From Verticillium longisporum (Eukaryota > Ascomycota > Sordariomycetes > Glomerellales > Plectosphaerellaceae), in assembly GCA_019188255.1 (NCBI GenBank), contig JAETXT010000015.1, positions 1,364,001 through 1,428,000 on the forward strand: a stretch of 64,000 nt of DNA, in the 5' to 3' direction. The position numbers were made by a program, and so were the translations under genes. Every line of letters starts with the position of its first letter. Positions within the stretch are counted from its first letter, which is position 1. The notes below the pieces were generated by a model. It had not been told where the DNA came from. It made no database searches and saw nothing but the letters and a program-made list of their open reading frames with translations. Positions 44,509 to 55,314 of the stretch are shown here, one piece after another.

Positions 44509-45788
44509 CTAGGAGCGGTCGATAAACGACTAAGATTACTATAATAAAAATAAAGAATCTACGTCTTATAGAGCGGAAAAGGCTCTTAGAGCTAGAAGAT
44601 ATTATTATAAAGATATAGGGAATATATTTACTTTTTACTAAAGCGATAATATCTTATACCTTCTAGGTATTATATACGATTAAATAGGTTATCTAATCTC
44701 TATATTATAGCTAATATAAGATAATAGTTTAAGAGCCTTTAGCTATTATCTACTAAATAGATAGAGGCTTTACTTATATATATACTAGATATAGATAATT
44801 CTAATTAAGCTTCCCCTTCTCTCTCTCTATATTATTAGCTAGATATTATAATATAAGTATAAGTATAGCTAGGCTAGATCCTTAGATAGGTCGTATTCTA
44901 TAGATACCTCGTTACGAATTTACTAAGAAGTATTATAATTAATCTAATACTAAAGGCTTCGGGTTATAGTATATAATAATGAATTAGATAAGAAACTAGG
45001 TAGCTTAATGCTTAGCTTATTTCAAGCTAGGAATTAGTAGATTAAAGATATTATAATATACTTACTTATAAAATCTAAGCTCCTAGGTCTTAACTTAATA
45101 GTACCCCTTAATTAAATCGGAATACCGAAATTAAGGTAAGATATTTAGACCCCCTAAGACTATATAAGCTAAGGCTGCTAATTAGAATATTATATATATA
45201 AGCGCTTATAGTAGGGCTTAAAGCGGCGGCTTAAAGAGGGGAAAGATTATATAGGCGCGTACTGTACGGGCTATCTTGGCCTTGTAGTAGAGACTTCTCC
45301 GAAACGTAATACTGCCCTTACTAGTTTATCTAGGGGAGAGCGGACGGGATCCCGAGGTTTCTAGTAGGTATGGTCGTATATAGTGGAATCTGGTGATTCT
45401 GGCGTTCATATCGGCTTGATCGTGTGTGCTGGGCTGGGGTGCTGAGGGAGGGCGGCTTTGAGTGTCTAGTTTTCCGAAAGCCTGTGGCTTCAACAAGTCG
45501 TTATCTCTTGGTACGTCCCTCACGTCCTGCTTCCACTGAAAATGGTCGTACGATAGTTTGGAGAGGCACACTGGGGTGTTTGTGGGCGATTGCTCGGACA
45601 AGGCAGCTGCTGCCCTTGTCGTAGGCGGCATCCTAGCGCCTTGATCCCAAGGGACCCAACCACAGACCCATCGACTTGATTAGTGGTCAGGCACGGACAG
45701 GAAGCATATGCAGCATCAAAGAAAACGTACGAAAGCATATAGATCTATTCTGAGAATCATAGTGTCTTGGAATTCATGCTAATCACCC
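44509..45788. other. end of AT-rich block and 3' flank of the glycosyltransferase
   Basis: RIP-like AT-rich DNA to about 45245, then normal composition. A 101-codon minus-strand frame at 45326-45631 has no recognisable features, and I do not call it a gene. Confidence 0.5.
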
Positions 45789-46853
45789 TCAGGCAGCATT
45801 CATTCTACCCCTCCAATACTGCCTGATACCACTGTCAACATCCCTCAGTGGTGTACCGACGCTCCATTGCCTTGAGTCATCTTCGGCAACGTCCAGCCAA
45901 ACCGGCATTGCCTCGGCTCGGTTGCCCAACCCAGCAAAGTGCACCAAGAAGTCTCCCCTCCTGGCGTGGTGTTCCTCCAGCAAGTCAAGGTTCGCCTCGT
46001 CAAAGTCCTCTTCCGGCCTGGGGTATGCGTTGAACCACCATTGCGGCACCCATGCCACCTGTTTCGCGAACTGGAATTCTTGCATTAGCATGGCCATCGC
46101 GCTTTGCTCTGTGAAAGGAAGATCCACGCCAGGCCTGAAGTATCTCAGTGCCAAGATGGCCGCAAACAGGTCAACGCTCCAGCGGCTGACGCGCAAGAGG
46201 AAGATGCCGTTATTCAGCCCATTCCAGTCCTTCGTCGCAACAAGGTTGATTCCGGGCCGCTCCACTCCATCCGCCTGTTCGGCGGCTTCACTCGGAGGCC
46301 ACTTTGCTGCCGGTGGGAGAAAGCTTGAAGGCGATCGGCAGTTGTCGAGGATGATGCTATCCCTGTCTACCCAGAACAGCCATTCAAGGCGTTCGTCCTC
46401 AGGCTTCTCCATTTCCGATAAGAGGAGCTCGAGTATAAAAGCCGGCTTGTTCCACAAGTCGTCCACAATCTCGGCACAGAGCACGTGGACTTCAGACTGA
46501 TGCATAAGGCTATGTCGCAGATGGGTGCGCAAAGCACGCTTGTAATGGTCCTCCGGCTGCCCAAACTGCGCTGTCACCGTCGCAACCCGGAGCTGAGCCC
46601 CATAGCGCTTCTCGGGCTGACTCTGACATATCTTGATGTTGGTGTCGAGGTCCGATGCGTTCGTCGATCGGATATCGGGGAAGCAGTCGTTGTCGCCATA
46701 ACAGTGCAACTTTGCCTTGACGAGGTTTTGACTTCGAAGTGATATCGTAGGCAATGATTCCCGGTACGTCCAAGTCACTTGCAGAAGGACGACCAAAGGA
46801 AAAACAATGCTGAACACCAGCACGAAAGTGCGGCGGAAAGCTTGGACGCGCAT
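45789..46853 (-). CDS. GT34-type (MNN10/GMA12-like) glycosyltransferase
   Basis: Golgi type II membrane glycosyltransferase of the galactosyl/mannosyltransferase family 34, which extends N- or O-linked glycans. Single exon, 354 residues. A short cytosolic tail is followed by one membrane anchor (about residues 9-27, FVLVFSIVFPLVVLLQ), then the luminal catalytic domain. The nucleotide-sugar/metal motif is FWVDRDSIILDN (Asp-x-Asp). NNGIFLLRVSRWSVD and FTEQSAM are characteristic of the family. The first gene on the right side of the repeat block, it shows no RIP damage. Donor sugar (galactose or mannose) cannot be told. Confidence 0.85.
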   Translation of the reverse strand: MRVQAFRRTFVLVFSIVFPLVVLLQVTWTYRESLPTISLRSQNLVKAKLHCYGDNDCFPDIRSTNASDLDTNIKICQSQPEKRYGAQLRVATVTAQFGQPEDHYKRALRTHLRHSLMHQSEVHVLCAEIVDDLWNKPAFILELLLSEMEKPEDERLEWLFWVDRDSIILDNCRSPSSFLPPAAKWPPSEAAEQADGVERPGINLVATKDWNGLNNGIFLLRVSRWSVDLFAAILALRYFRPGVDLPFTEQSAMAMLMQEFQFAKQVAWVPQWWFNAYPRPEEDFDEANLDLLEEHHARRGDFLVHFAGLGNRAEAMPVWLDVAEDDSRQWSVGTPLRDVDSGIRQYWRGRMNAA

Positions 46854-47590
46854 TCTCAGCTCGCAAAAAAAAAAAAAAGGTGGCAGGCCCGAGGCATTTC
46901 ATGGCCGGTCCCCCCCTTCAAGCACCTCGTCGATATATATGTTAGCATTCTGAGATTGGCGCATCTTGACACGGGTCGACGGGATGAGACATGTCGAAGA
47001 CTCGCATGAGTGGCACAATCCTTCGTGTGTGAGAATGAGGTATGCGGAGGAACAAAACGATTCTAGGTGTAAAAAGTTCGGAGACGGATACTCCATGTTC
47101 CTCAATCCGCCAGTGTGAAGCGAGAAAAGCGACATATCAGGTTAGAGCAGGCTGAGAGGCGTCGCTCATGCAGCCAGATTGGGTGTAGCTGAATGTGCAG
47201 ACACAGGTGGGCGGGCGGGGTTGAGTTCTAGACACAACTAAACAGCCATTTTTGGCCCTCCTTGTCACTGCCAGCGTCAGAACCACAGCGTGTTTCGTAC
47301 CTCATTCTGGAGTACGTGAAGATGGGGTCTCTGGGAAGGGACCGAAGTCGACTACTGGTAGATGAGTGCAATGATGCTCAGTTTCTCGCAATACTGTTGC
47401 CAACCCTCCATTGGAGTAGTTGAAGCCTTCGTGCACCACGCGACGTTATGCATTGCCGATGGCCTCTGGCTGGCGGCCGCTATCTTGAAGCTCGGTTGTA
47501 CCTGGCCACGTATTGCAAGCGGGCCGCTGGATTTGGACGCGCTGGATTTGGATGCACCATTTATACACTGAGAAGAGAGGCCGCCTCGGC
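46854..47590. other. intergenic region
   Basis: Upstream of the glycosyltransferase, with a run of 14 A at about 46866. No gene seen. Confidence 0.5.
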
Positions 47591-47775
47591 CGTATGATGC
47601 CAAGCTCGGCGTCATGTAGAAAATCATTGCACACGACCCCATTCAACATGACATCTTCACCCCCTTGTTCCTCAGAGCCCGCATCATGGTTCCCCATCGC
47701 GACATCATTGCCCACGAGCTCCTGGCTGAGTGGATGAAGGACAACCAGATTACTGTCACCCATCTGACGCCTGCC
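47591..47775 (+). pseudogene. relic of an aminoadipate-reductase-like adenylation domain
   Basis: The plus strand reads IAHDPIQHDIFTPLFLRA, then LLAEWMKDNQITVTHLTPA. This is the conserved core of the adenylation domain of Lys2-type alpha-aminoadipate reductases and related NRPS-like enzymes. An in-frame TAG at 47617-47619 lies just before it. No further homologous sequence is found on either side of these about 60 codons, whereas a full gene is over 3 kb. It is therefore a fragment left after deletion or transposition. Confidence 0.65.
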
Positions 47776-48721
47776 TGGCGACGATTGAGAAGTGGGAGGA
47801 TTTCTTCCGGGACAACCCGGGCCCCAACGCCCAGAGAGCCTTGCTTCGCCTTCTTCTGTCTGGGCCACCCCTGCCCTCCCCGGCGCAAAGTACCCGTGTC
47901 CTTCTCAGGGGGTACGCTGCGGTTGCAGTACATGATGAAGGAGACAGAATCGTCTTCGAAGGTCGCCTGCGCCAAGGACAATCGGCGGTGCGTGCTGTCT
48001 GCGTTGTCTGAGTCCGATCGCAGTCGCAGCCAGTGTCAGCGCGCACAAGGCCACTCCACACGACGTCATCGTGCTCAGCCGGGAAATGACGTATTGCTTA
48101 ATGTAAATACAACTTTGAACGTATAGAGTTCTATAAAAGCGCTATATTATAGTTCCGATAGACTTAACAAATCAGAGTTTAATTAAATCGTCCAATTATA
48201 TCTAGTGAATTCGGAACCTATCTATAGAGTCTTAGTCTACTTTATACTTTTATACTGCAGTGCTTCATAGCCGTTATTACCTGTACTGTACTATTCGGCT
48301 TCCGCTCGAGAGTTTGACTTTCATAACCGCGGCAGTACTCCGTACAATTCAGTTCAGTCTCTATGCTGACTTTGATGTCTCAGGCTCCTCGGCTTGGTTA
48401 GGGCCTTAGTTGGTAATACAAGGGGGTTACTGATGTCATAATCCAACTGCCGAGCTGGCGTGGCCTCATCAGCATAACCAATTTCACTTCTATTACGGCT
48501 TAATTCCGTCTCTACAACTAAGTTCCGGATTTTCGAGAGTCCGAACCGCCTAAGTGGCTTCGTTTTCTGTTTAACATTCGAGGACACAGTTCATCATAGA
48601 CCGTCCCTTATAAAGCAAAAGACATCTATAAATATGGATAGAATGATCTGGAGTTATTTTTTAATTTGCTTTTCCTAAACCACTACAGCTTACTCGAAGA
48701 CATCATATTCCGTCAGCCACA
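47776..48721. other. intergenic region
   Basis: Mostly featureless; AT-richer from about 48.08 kb, possibly lightly RIPed. It ends with the TA-rich promoter of the secreted-protein gene. Confidence 0.45.
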
Positions 48722-49481
48722 ATGAAGTTCTCAAGAATCGTTACAGGTGCAGCACTTCTAGCCCGCACATTCGCTATTGCCATCCCGCAATCCGATACCG
48801 ATACAACTGAGCAAACGACAGATGCGGCTCCCGACTTGACGCATTTGGTTATTGGACAAACCATAGGGCCTCTCATTGTCGATGTAAGTAGCGTCTTCGA
48901 GCTTTACAGGTAAAATCCTAATTATCTAGGCTATCGGCGAACCGATTGCGAGCGATGTTAAAATCAACAAAGCTTCTGATGAACTCTCGGGTGAGAAAGT
49001 GGTTTTCACCCAACCTACCACCCGCAGAATCTTCAATCTGGTTCTCAAAGATGCATTCGCGAAGTTTGTTCAATGTCCACAGAATATCAAGTGGGGAGTT
49101 ATGATGATTTGGAATCCTTTCGAGGAGAATGCGGCACACGAAGCTCTTGCTACGACAGTCTTGCAAACCAGCATCAATTTGGTTAAGCACACTGGTACTT
49201 TCACCAAAGATAATCTAAATTGGGCGGACATTGGTGGTGGATGGATCAACTTTGCAGCAAACGTCCGGTTACATGCCGATTACTACAATTCATTCAAGGA
49301 GTCGACCAGCCACATAAGTGTCTATATGACTATTCAAGGTTGGGTAAACCTTTCTAGTAACAAATTCCTTCTTCAAAAAGTTGTGGCCGGTCCAACAGTT
49401 TGGTATAACGGGGTTCGGTACCAGATGACGGATGGCTCTAGCATTATCTCGAGTTGGTCTTTTGATGCAGGCCAGCTTTGA
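48722..49481 (+). CDS. secreted protein of unknown function
   Basis: Exons 48722-48883 and 48930-49481 (46-bp intron) encode 237 residues. The N-terminus is a clear signal peptide, probably cleaved near residue 19-21, followed by a Thr/Asp-rich stretch. The mature part has a single cysteine and alternates polar and hydrophobic residues (for example HISVYMTIQGWVNL and KVVAGPTVWYNGVRYQM), suggesting a beta-rich fold. I recognise no family. It lies about 3.5 kb from the RIPed transposon block, in DNA of lower GC than most neighbours. Candidates include a small secreted effector or an extracellular lectin-like protein; both are guesses. Confidence 0.75.
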
Positions 49482-50909
49482 TCAGTTGATTTAACTCGCT
49501 GTCACGTACTAAGGGGAACAGGGTTGAACAAGTTCTGAGGATCTATGAAACCTTCCATGTAAAGATGGTAGGGGGAATGGGAGGCTTTTATTTCTATGAA
49601 TTTACGAGTATGAATTCAAATATATTTGTGCGAGAAGTATTCAACATACTTTAGTTATATTACGAATCCTTTTAAAGAAGTCTATTTATGGTCATATTAT
49701 CGAAGCTACGACTCTATATCTAGAGATAGTAGTACTATAGAGGGTGCCTTAAAGGGAGCGTTAGATAGCTCACTCCATAATATCTTAAGAAAGGAAAGAC
49801 AATAACTACTAGCTAATGAACAGATCTAGATAAAGGTTTAAAGTAATTCTCTAGAAGTTATAAAATAAGAAGGAAGGAGGGTTAGAGTAGTATGTCTCTA
49901 TGAGAATGCCTAGGGGTAGTTTCGTTGGCTTGAAGCATGACAATGCGGATGATCGATGCTTGAACCGATTCTTGTTATAAACGCTCATCCGTTCTGCTTC
50001 CACGAAATTGATCATATGAGAATTTATGACAGCCACGGCCGATTCACACCTCAGCTTCGACTTACCATGTTGGCGCCAGTCGCGCATGGGTGAACCTTTC
50101 ATCAACCTCAACCAAGGATGGCAAGCGTTCCTAGTGGCTGTGCTTCCCAGCCGAACCGAAAAGACCTTGCGGTTCATGACGCTACGTCTCGGGAATTTAT
50201 TTCAGCTTTTTCACTGGATTCCGTGCAGGCAAATGAGTCGACTGACTATGTTGAGACGAGGGAGAAATAGTTCTGGTAAAAGCGAAATAATTCGTGTTAT
50301 GGCTATAGATGGCTCCTATGATTGGCATCGTTGCGTGGCCGCTCGAAGTAGGGCGTTGTCTAAACCGAGTTGTACCATGAAGACAATTGGCCGTCAAATG
50401 AAGGCGAGTTGTTCTATGCGTATGCCTCGCCTAATCGTCGAGGGAAAAGGGGCGTGGTGCATGACAAGTTGAACTGAAGGAAATGACGGGGGGTGGGCGC
50501 CGGATCTTGGAGGCCCGCCGAACACGACAAGCCTGGACCAACCATGGGCCTCCTAATTGACATGCTGTAGAAGATGGGGCACGTACCACAGCCGCGCCAG
50601 TGATAACACGAACGAGATAGGCGAACGGAAAGAAGCGCCAGCCAGGCGCGCCCGAAGCCTCCGAGGACCAAGTCTGTCTCTCCCTTGCCCTGCTCTACTC
50701 ACGACGCCAGCAAAAAAGCAACTGATCCACGAAGCAATCGACAACCTAGAATTAATCCATCAACACCATCGCACACGGCCAGCCGCGCCTACATTCCACC
50801 GCCACTTCGGCTCCTCCAAAAAAGCCGTTCCATCGATCGAGTTCGCGCTACGGTACCTGCTACACGATCCTGACCAAGGGCCCGGCCCCCCCTTTCCCGA
50901 AACGCCGCC
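49482..50909. other. intergenic region
   Basis: AT-rich from about 49.5 to 49.9 kb, ordinary afterwards. No gene or RNA recognised. Confidence 0.45.
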
Positions 50910-52571
50910 ATGACTTTGACCACCATCAGGCCATCGAGGCCTTTGAGCAGCATGGCCTTGCCTTCGATGATACCATACCGCATTCTACAGCTTGCTTCAA
51001 TCGCTGCATTTCTTCCCATGGCGCTGGGACACGATCATGGCGTCAGCCACATCGCCGAGGGCGAGTCCGTCTCGCCAGAGCCAATTGTAGGGATTCACAG
51101 CGTATTGGATACACGGAGACGGCAAGTTGACTGACGGCACAGGACTCGACATTGTGGGTTCACATCTTTACTATGATGCTCGCCTTTGGCATCATCTTCC
51201 CCATCGGAATGGTGCTGGGTGTATGTGCTTTCCTTCACCTATCCCATCCTGTAGTTCGCACGCTGATCATGTTCTTTGCAGATCACCAAAAACCGATGGC
51301 ACGTCCCGACCCAGGTTCTCGGCACCGTAATCGCTGTTGTCGGTTACTTCATTGGCCACGCCCACGGCGGACGCGAATTCATTCACAATAATGTTCACGC
51401 CAAATTCGCGAATCTCCTCATGTTCATCCTAGCCGGCCAGGTGACGCTCGGTGTCTACCTTCGACTACATCTCGAAAAGGGAATCCACGGCCGCATCCGT
51501 CGCATCGCCCGCCCCTTCCACGGCGTCCTCGGCAAGGCGATGCCTGTAATCTCGTGGGTGCAGATCTTGTTTGGTGGCATCACGGCGCTTGGTTTCTGCC
51601 AGGGCGACCATCTCGGACAGTGCGCTGCGCATTTCATCATGGGCTCGGCCTTCATTGCCTACGGCATTCTCTTGACGCTGCTCCTGCTCGTCGGCCAGAT
51701 GTGGCTGCGCAGGACAGGGCGGTCGCAGGAGTTCTTTGACAGCGTGGTCATCGCCGCCTGGGGCTGCGTCAATACCTTTACCGAGCACCACTGGGGCACC
51801 GCCTGGGTCAAGAACGACTGGCAACACACCACCATGGGCATTGTCTGGTGGTGCGCCGGTCTCGCGGGTGTCTGGTTGAGCAAGGATCGCGACGGCAACC
51901 CCAAGCGAAACTTCATTCCCGGCTTCGTCATCTTCATCACGGGCTGGGCTATGTCTGCGCATCCTCAGGAGCTCCACGTCTCCGAAGCCACCCACTCAAT
52001 GTTCGGCAAGACTTTGATGGCTGTTGGCATCACCCGTATCATTGAGATTGCATTTGTGGTGAAGGACGAACATAGTCTTTCCGAGGATGGCCGGACATAC
52101 AACAGCTGGCAGCTGATTCCCGCATTCGTAAGTAACAACACTCTGCTGGCGATCTGAACAACCGAGCTAATGTGCTGCCAGCTGCTGTTTGCGTCTGGAT
52201 TCCTGTTCATGGGCGCCACCGAGGAACAGATGCTTCTCGTCGACCAGTCGTCCATGGATCACGTCGCCTACATCCTGATTCTCTTCTCCTTCGCCTTCCT
52301 CTTGTTCCTTTTTGTCAACATGCTCATTAGCCTCTACGAGCGTACGTTATCCGCCGAGGGCAAGGTTGTCCTCCCGAACGGCAATACGCACGGGGCTGAG
52401 TCGCGCCAGCTGCGGGATGCCGAGGAGTTCGAGCTCGAGGGTCTCATGAGTGACGATGATGAGGAAGATGCCAGGAAAAAGGCGAGGCGGGGTGACGAGG
52501 AGAGGGGCATGTCGAGCCCCAGCACAATCGGCAGCACAGTAGGAGGCAACAGCGATCGTGTGGCGAGATAA
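50910..52571 (+). CDS. Ytp1-like multi-pass membrane protein
   Basis: Exons 50910-51086, 51143-51220, 51282-52127 and 52182-52571 give 496 residues; all phases close. An N-terminal hydrophobic signal/anchor is followed by a His-rich GHDHG segment, then DSTLWVHIFTMMLAFGIIFPIGMVLG, typical of the cytochrome-b561-like DUF2427 part. The C-terminal Ytp1 domain carries many membrane segments with conserved WGTAWVKNDWQHTTMGI and LYER near the end, then an acidic cytosolic tail (MSDDDEED). Histidines within the membrane helices could bind haem or metal, as in b561-type proteins. Yeast Ytp1 has no firmly established function. Met15 or Met20 are possible alternative starts. Confidence 0.87.
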
Positions 52572-53121
52572 ATGGGGTCTTTGAGGTTCAGTTCGAGTCG
52601 TTAGGTTGGTGCATTGGGCGGTGTTTTGCTCTTTTGTGATAATAGTGCTGAGAATCTAGAGTGTCAAGAATGGCATGAGCGTCCGTATCATGCCAATATC
52701 TTATGTACCACAAGGTGCAGCAGCAGCAGTATCGCGGTTCACGAGTGACTAGGTAAGCTTACTATCATCGATATGAGCTCATCTTTGCATTACTCCGTCA
52801 TTCCGGATCTTCTCCGTCAATTACCCAGCGATCCGGAGCGCGATGCTGCGCTGAATGGGGTATGACAAATGGAGATCTGCGACGACGAAGACGGTAATTT
52901 GACGACCGGGCCCAAATGGTTGCCTGGCGATGACAAGATGTCACTATGCGAACAACAATGCAGCCTCGATAACAAAACTGCCATTCCCAAGGCCCGCCGT
53001 GCCTCGCATGTGTGACACAATTCTTCGTATCGTGCCTCACCACAGACTCCCAAAATCGAGGCAACCACCACAAAGACGAAGCCGCATTCACATCGAGCCA
53101 AGTGCCGCACACAGACACACA
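52572..53121. other. intergenic region
   Basis: 550 bp between two plus-strand genes with no recognisable content apart from the promoter of the ThuA-like gene. Confidence 0.5.
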
Positions 53122-53829
53122 ATGCCAAAGCCTCACATCCTCCTCTTCTCCAAAACCACCGCCTATCGACACACCTCCATCGAGCCGGCTGTCGCGGCCC
53201 TCCTCGCCCTGGCATCGACCTCTGGTCTCTTCACGGCCGCGCACTCGGAGGATGCAGAGGCCAGCTTCGCCGGCGACTCCCTGCGCGCCTTCACGGCCGT
53301 CATCCTGCTGCACTGCTCGGGTGAGTTCCTAACGGTCAAGCAGCTCGGGGCGCTGCAGGTGTTTGTGCGTCGCGGCGGCGGCGTCGTCGCCGTCCATGGC
53401 GCCGCCAGCGGCATGAAGAGCAGTCTATGGTACGGCGAGCTCGTCGGCGCGCACTTTGACATGCACCCTCCTCCGGAGCCTGGAACTGTCGTGGCCGAGG
53501 GGCGGCATTACATTCTCGGAAACGCGACGGGCAGGGAGCATTGGATGGATGAGTGGTACAACTTTGTCACGCACCCGCGTGCTCGGCAAGGGCTGCGGGT
53601 TCTGCTGAGGGGGGACACGACCAGTTTCCAAGGGGGCAGGATGGGGGACGATCATCCGCTCGCGTGGGTGAGGGAGTTTGAGGGTGGCAGGTCGTTCTAC
53701 ACGGCGCTGGGGCATTTTGACGAGGCGTACAGCGATGAATGGTTCATGGCTTTGTTGACGAGGGGCATACTGTGGGTGTCACGAGCCGAAGAACCATGGA
53801 ACCCCGAGACTAGGGCGACGGGAACGTAG
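53122..53829 (+). CDS. ThuA-like (class I amidotransferase fold) protein
   Basis: 235 residues, single exon. The frame is open for 64 codons upstream, but the ATG at 53122 begins the conserved domain directly (KPHILLFSKTTAYRH). The fold is that of ThuA/trehalose-utilisation proteins: RGGGVVAVHGAASG, HPPPEPGTVVAEG, then DDHPLAWVREFEGGRSFYTALGH, and a closing LLTRGILWV. In bacteria and fungi such proteins are linked to sugar metabolism, but the reaction is not established. Cytosolic, no signal peptide. Confidence 0.85.
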   Translation: MPKPHILLFSKTTAYRHTSIEPAVAALLALASTSGLFTAAHSEDAEASFAGDSLRAFTAVILLHCSGEFLTVKQLGALQVFVRRGGGVVAVHGAASGMKSSLWYGELVGAHFDMHPPPEPGTVVAEGRHYILGNATGREHWMDEWYNFVTHPRARQGLRVLLRGDTTSFQGGRMGDDHPLAWVREFEGGRSFYTALGHFDEAYSDEWFMALLTRGILWVSRAEEPWNPETRATGT

Positions 53830-53898
53830 TTTAAAGCACATGCTTTGATGGGTATCAAGATGAATAGTACAGGCTAGATATACAAGCACGAGACATCC

Positions 53899-55314
53899 TC
53901 ACTCCAGTCTGTATCGCACGTCCATCCGCGTATTGAGCACAGCGGACCATATGTCATGTTCGAATCCCGGTACATGGAGCAGGATGCCCAGCTCCTGGCT
54001 CGTGTACCAGCTCGCACGATCAAGGTTGCCAGAGCCGAGCATCAGATACTCTCTATCCACCAGTGTCATTTTGAGATGCGACACCACCGGCTCGTCTGGG
54101 CTTTTGGTGGCTGGGCGGTAGTAGTAAATTTCAAGACGGCCAGGTCGCTGACGTTGGGCCTCCATATCAAAGGCGCGCGAAGTCCAGGACGCCGTCAAGG
54201 CTTCGTAGCGATTGATGAGGGACCGTATGGTCCACTCTGTCGTCGTGCAGGCTGTGACGAGCTGCTCGATCAGCATCATGTTCCGGCTCGTGCGAATGCG
54301 GACGTTAACGCCACGAGCAAGTGATGCGAGGAGCGCGTCGACAACGGCGCGGCAGGTGAGGTTTGGCGTGATGATATCAATCTGAGGTTGAGCCGAAGCG
54401 AAGAGGTCGAGGAGAGCAGCATTCAGAGGGGTTGCCGGGGAGGTCAGGCGGCCGAGGAAAGGGATGTAACGGAAGCTAGGGTTGACATGATGAGACGATG
54501 GGAGGATCATGGTGGGTGTTGGCGTTGGGTCAAGTAGCCGCTTCTGGCAAGCCGAGTCAGGCTCGTTCCGGGTCGGCTCGATCGGCGGTATCGACTGGGC
54601 ATCACGGGTCCGGCTGTCGTCCCAGTCGGCGACCTGCCGTACATTGCCGTCCCACACACTTGCATAGAACCGCAGCAGCTGCTCGACAGCTGGGCCGGTG
54701 AATTCGACGCATCCCTCAAACCACACCTCCCAGCTAATGTTGCAACTCGGCATGAAAGCGCGCTCACGGTCGACGATGACAAACTTGGGGTGCATGACGC
54801 TGAACGGTAAGAAGAAGAGGCTCTTAACGGAAAGATCGATGCGGGCCGCCTTCAAAACATCGTCGGGCGGCAGACCCAGCTTGGCCCAGGCAGAGGGACG
54901 GTAGGCGTGACCATCGCGAGACCATGGGTGGAATATCTTTTGGAAGAACGAGCGCGAGGAGAAGCCGATGCGAATGCGAAGACGTGGCAAGGCGGAGCTG
55001 TCAGCATTGGAGGCGATGGTCTCGCGTCGATGTTTGGCCAGCTCGTGAAGCGTCTCGTGAAGCGCTCGCAGGGTGTCGGATTCGGCCCAGAAACAGGTCA
55101 CAAGGATAACTTCATGATGAGCTGTAAGGATTGCTGGCAGCAGTGTCTGCTTGTAGATGGACACGCCACTGCCGACAGTGATGGACTGAGGGTTGCTTGT
55201 TGTGACGAGCTCCTCAGGGTTCGAAAGGTGGTAGTTGGGGAAATCATGGAGCTGCTCATGTCGGCGCGTCTTGATGCTTCGTGACCAACGATCAACGAAT
55301 GATGATGGAAACAT
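53899..55314 (-). CDS. phospholipase-D-superfamily protein with two HKD motifs
   Basis: 471 residues, single exon, tail to tail with the ThuA-like gene (69 bp apart). Two H-x-K-x4-D motifs are present: MHPKFVIVD (His175, Lys177, Asp182) and SHLKMTLVD (His413, Lys415, Asp420), the latter followed by GSGNLDRASW as in cardiolipin synthases and related phosphatidyltransferases. The enzyme probably hydrolyses or transfers phosphodiester head groups through a phosphohistidine. There is no signal peptide or strong membrane anchor. A Pro/Thr-rich linker (about 245-275) separates the two halves. Substrate unknown. Confidence 0.88.
   Translation of the reverse strand: MFPSSFVDRWSRSIKTRRHEQLHDFPNYHLSNPEELVTTSNPQSITVGSGVSIYKQTLLPAILTAHHEVILVTCFWAESDTLRALHETLHELAKHRRETIASNADSSALPRLRIRIGFSSRSFFQKIFHPWSRDGHAYRPSAWAKLGLPPDDVLKAARIDLSVKSLFFLPFSVMHPKFVIVDRERAFMPSCNISWEVWFEGCVEFTGPAVEQLLRFYASVWDGNVRQVADWDDSRTRDAQSIPPIEPTRNEPDSACQKRLLDPTPTPTMILPSSHHVNPSFRYIPFLGRLTSPATPLNAALLDLFASAQPQIDIITPNLTCRAVVDALLASLARGVNVRIRTSRNMMLIEQLVTACTTTEWTIRSLINRYEALTASWTSRAFDMEAQRQRPGRLEIYYYRPATKSPDEPVVSHLKMTLVDREYLMLGSGNLDRASWYTSQELGILLHVPGFEHDIWSAVLNTRMDVRYRLE

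Larger units (their letters stand above)
29345..45245. repeat. RIP-type AT-rich block built of nested Ty3/gypsy copies
   Basis: About 16 kb in which DNA rich in TA dinucleotides alternates with two normal-GC islands (33077-39944 and 44051-44503). The AT-rich parts can be aligned by eye to the intact element. They differ almost only by C-to-T and G-to-A changes, especially TG to TA and CA to TA, while CG dinucleotides persist. This is the signature of repeat-induced point mutation, the premeiotic defence of filamentous ascomycetes. No host gene is present. Confidence 0.93.

Noticed and set aside
45326..45631. 101-codon minus-strand frame just outside the AT-rich block
   Set aside because: No similarity, no signal peptide; sits at a composition boundary where chance frames are common.
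53941..53975. tRNA-like B-box (GTTCGAATCCC) at about 53957
   Set aside because: Lies inside the phospholipase-D-like coding sequence and no matching cloverleaf or A-box could be found.
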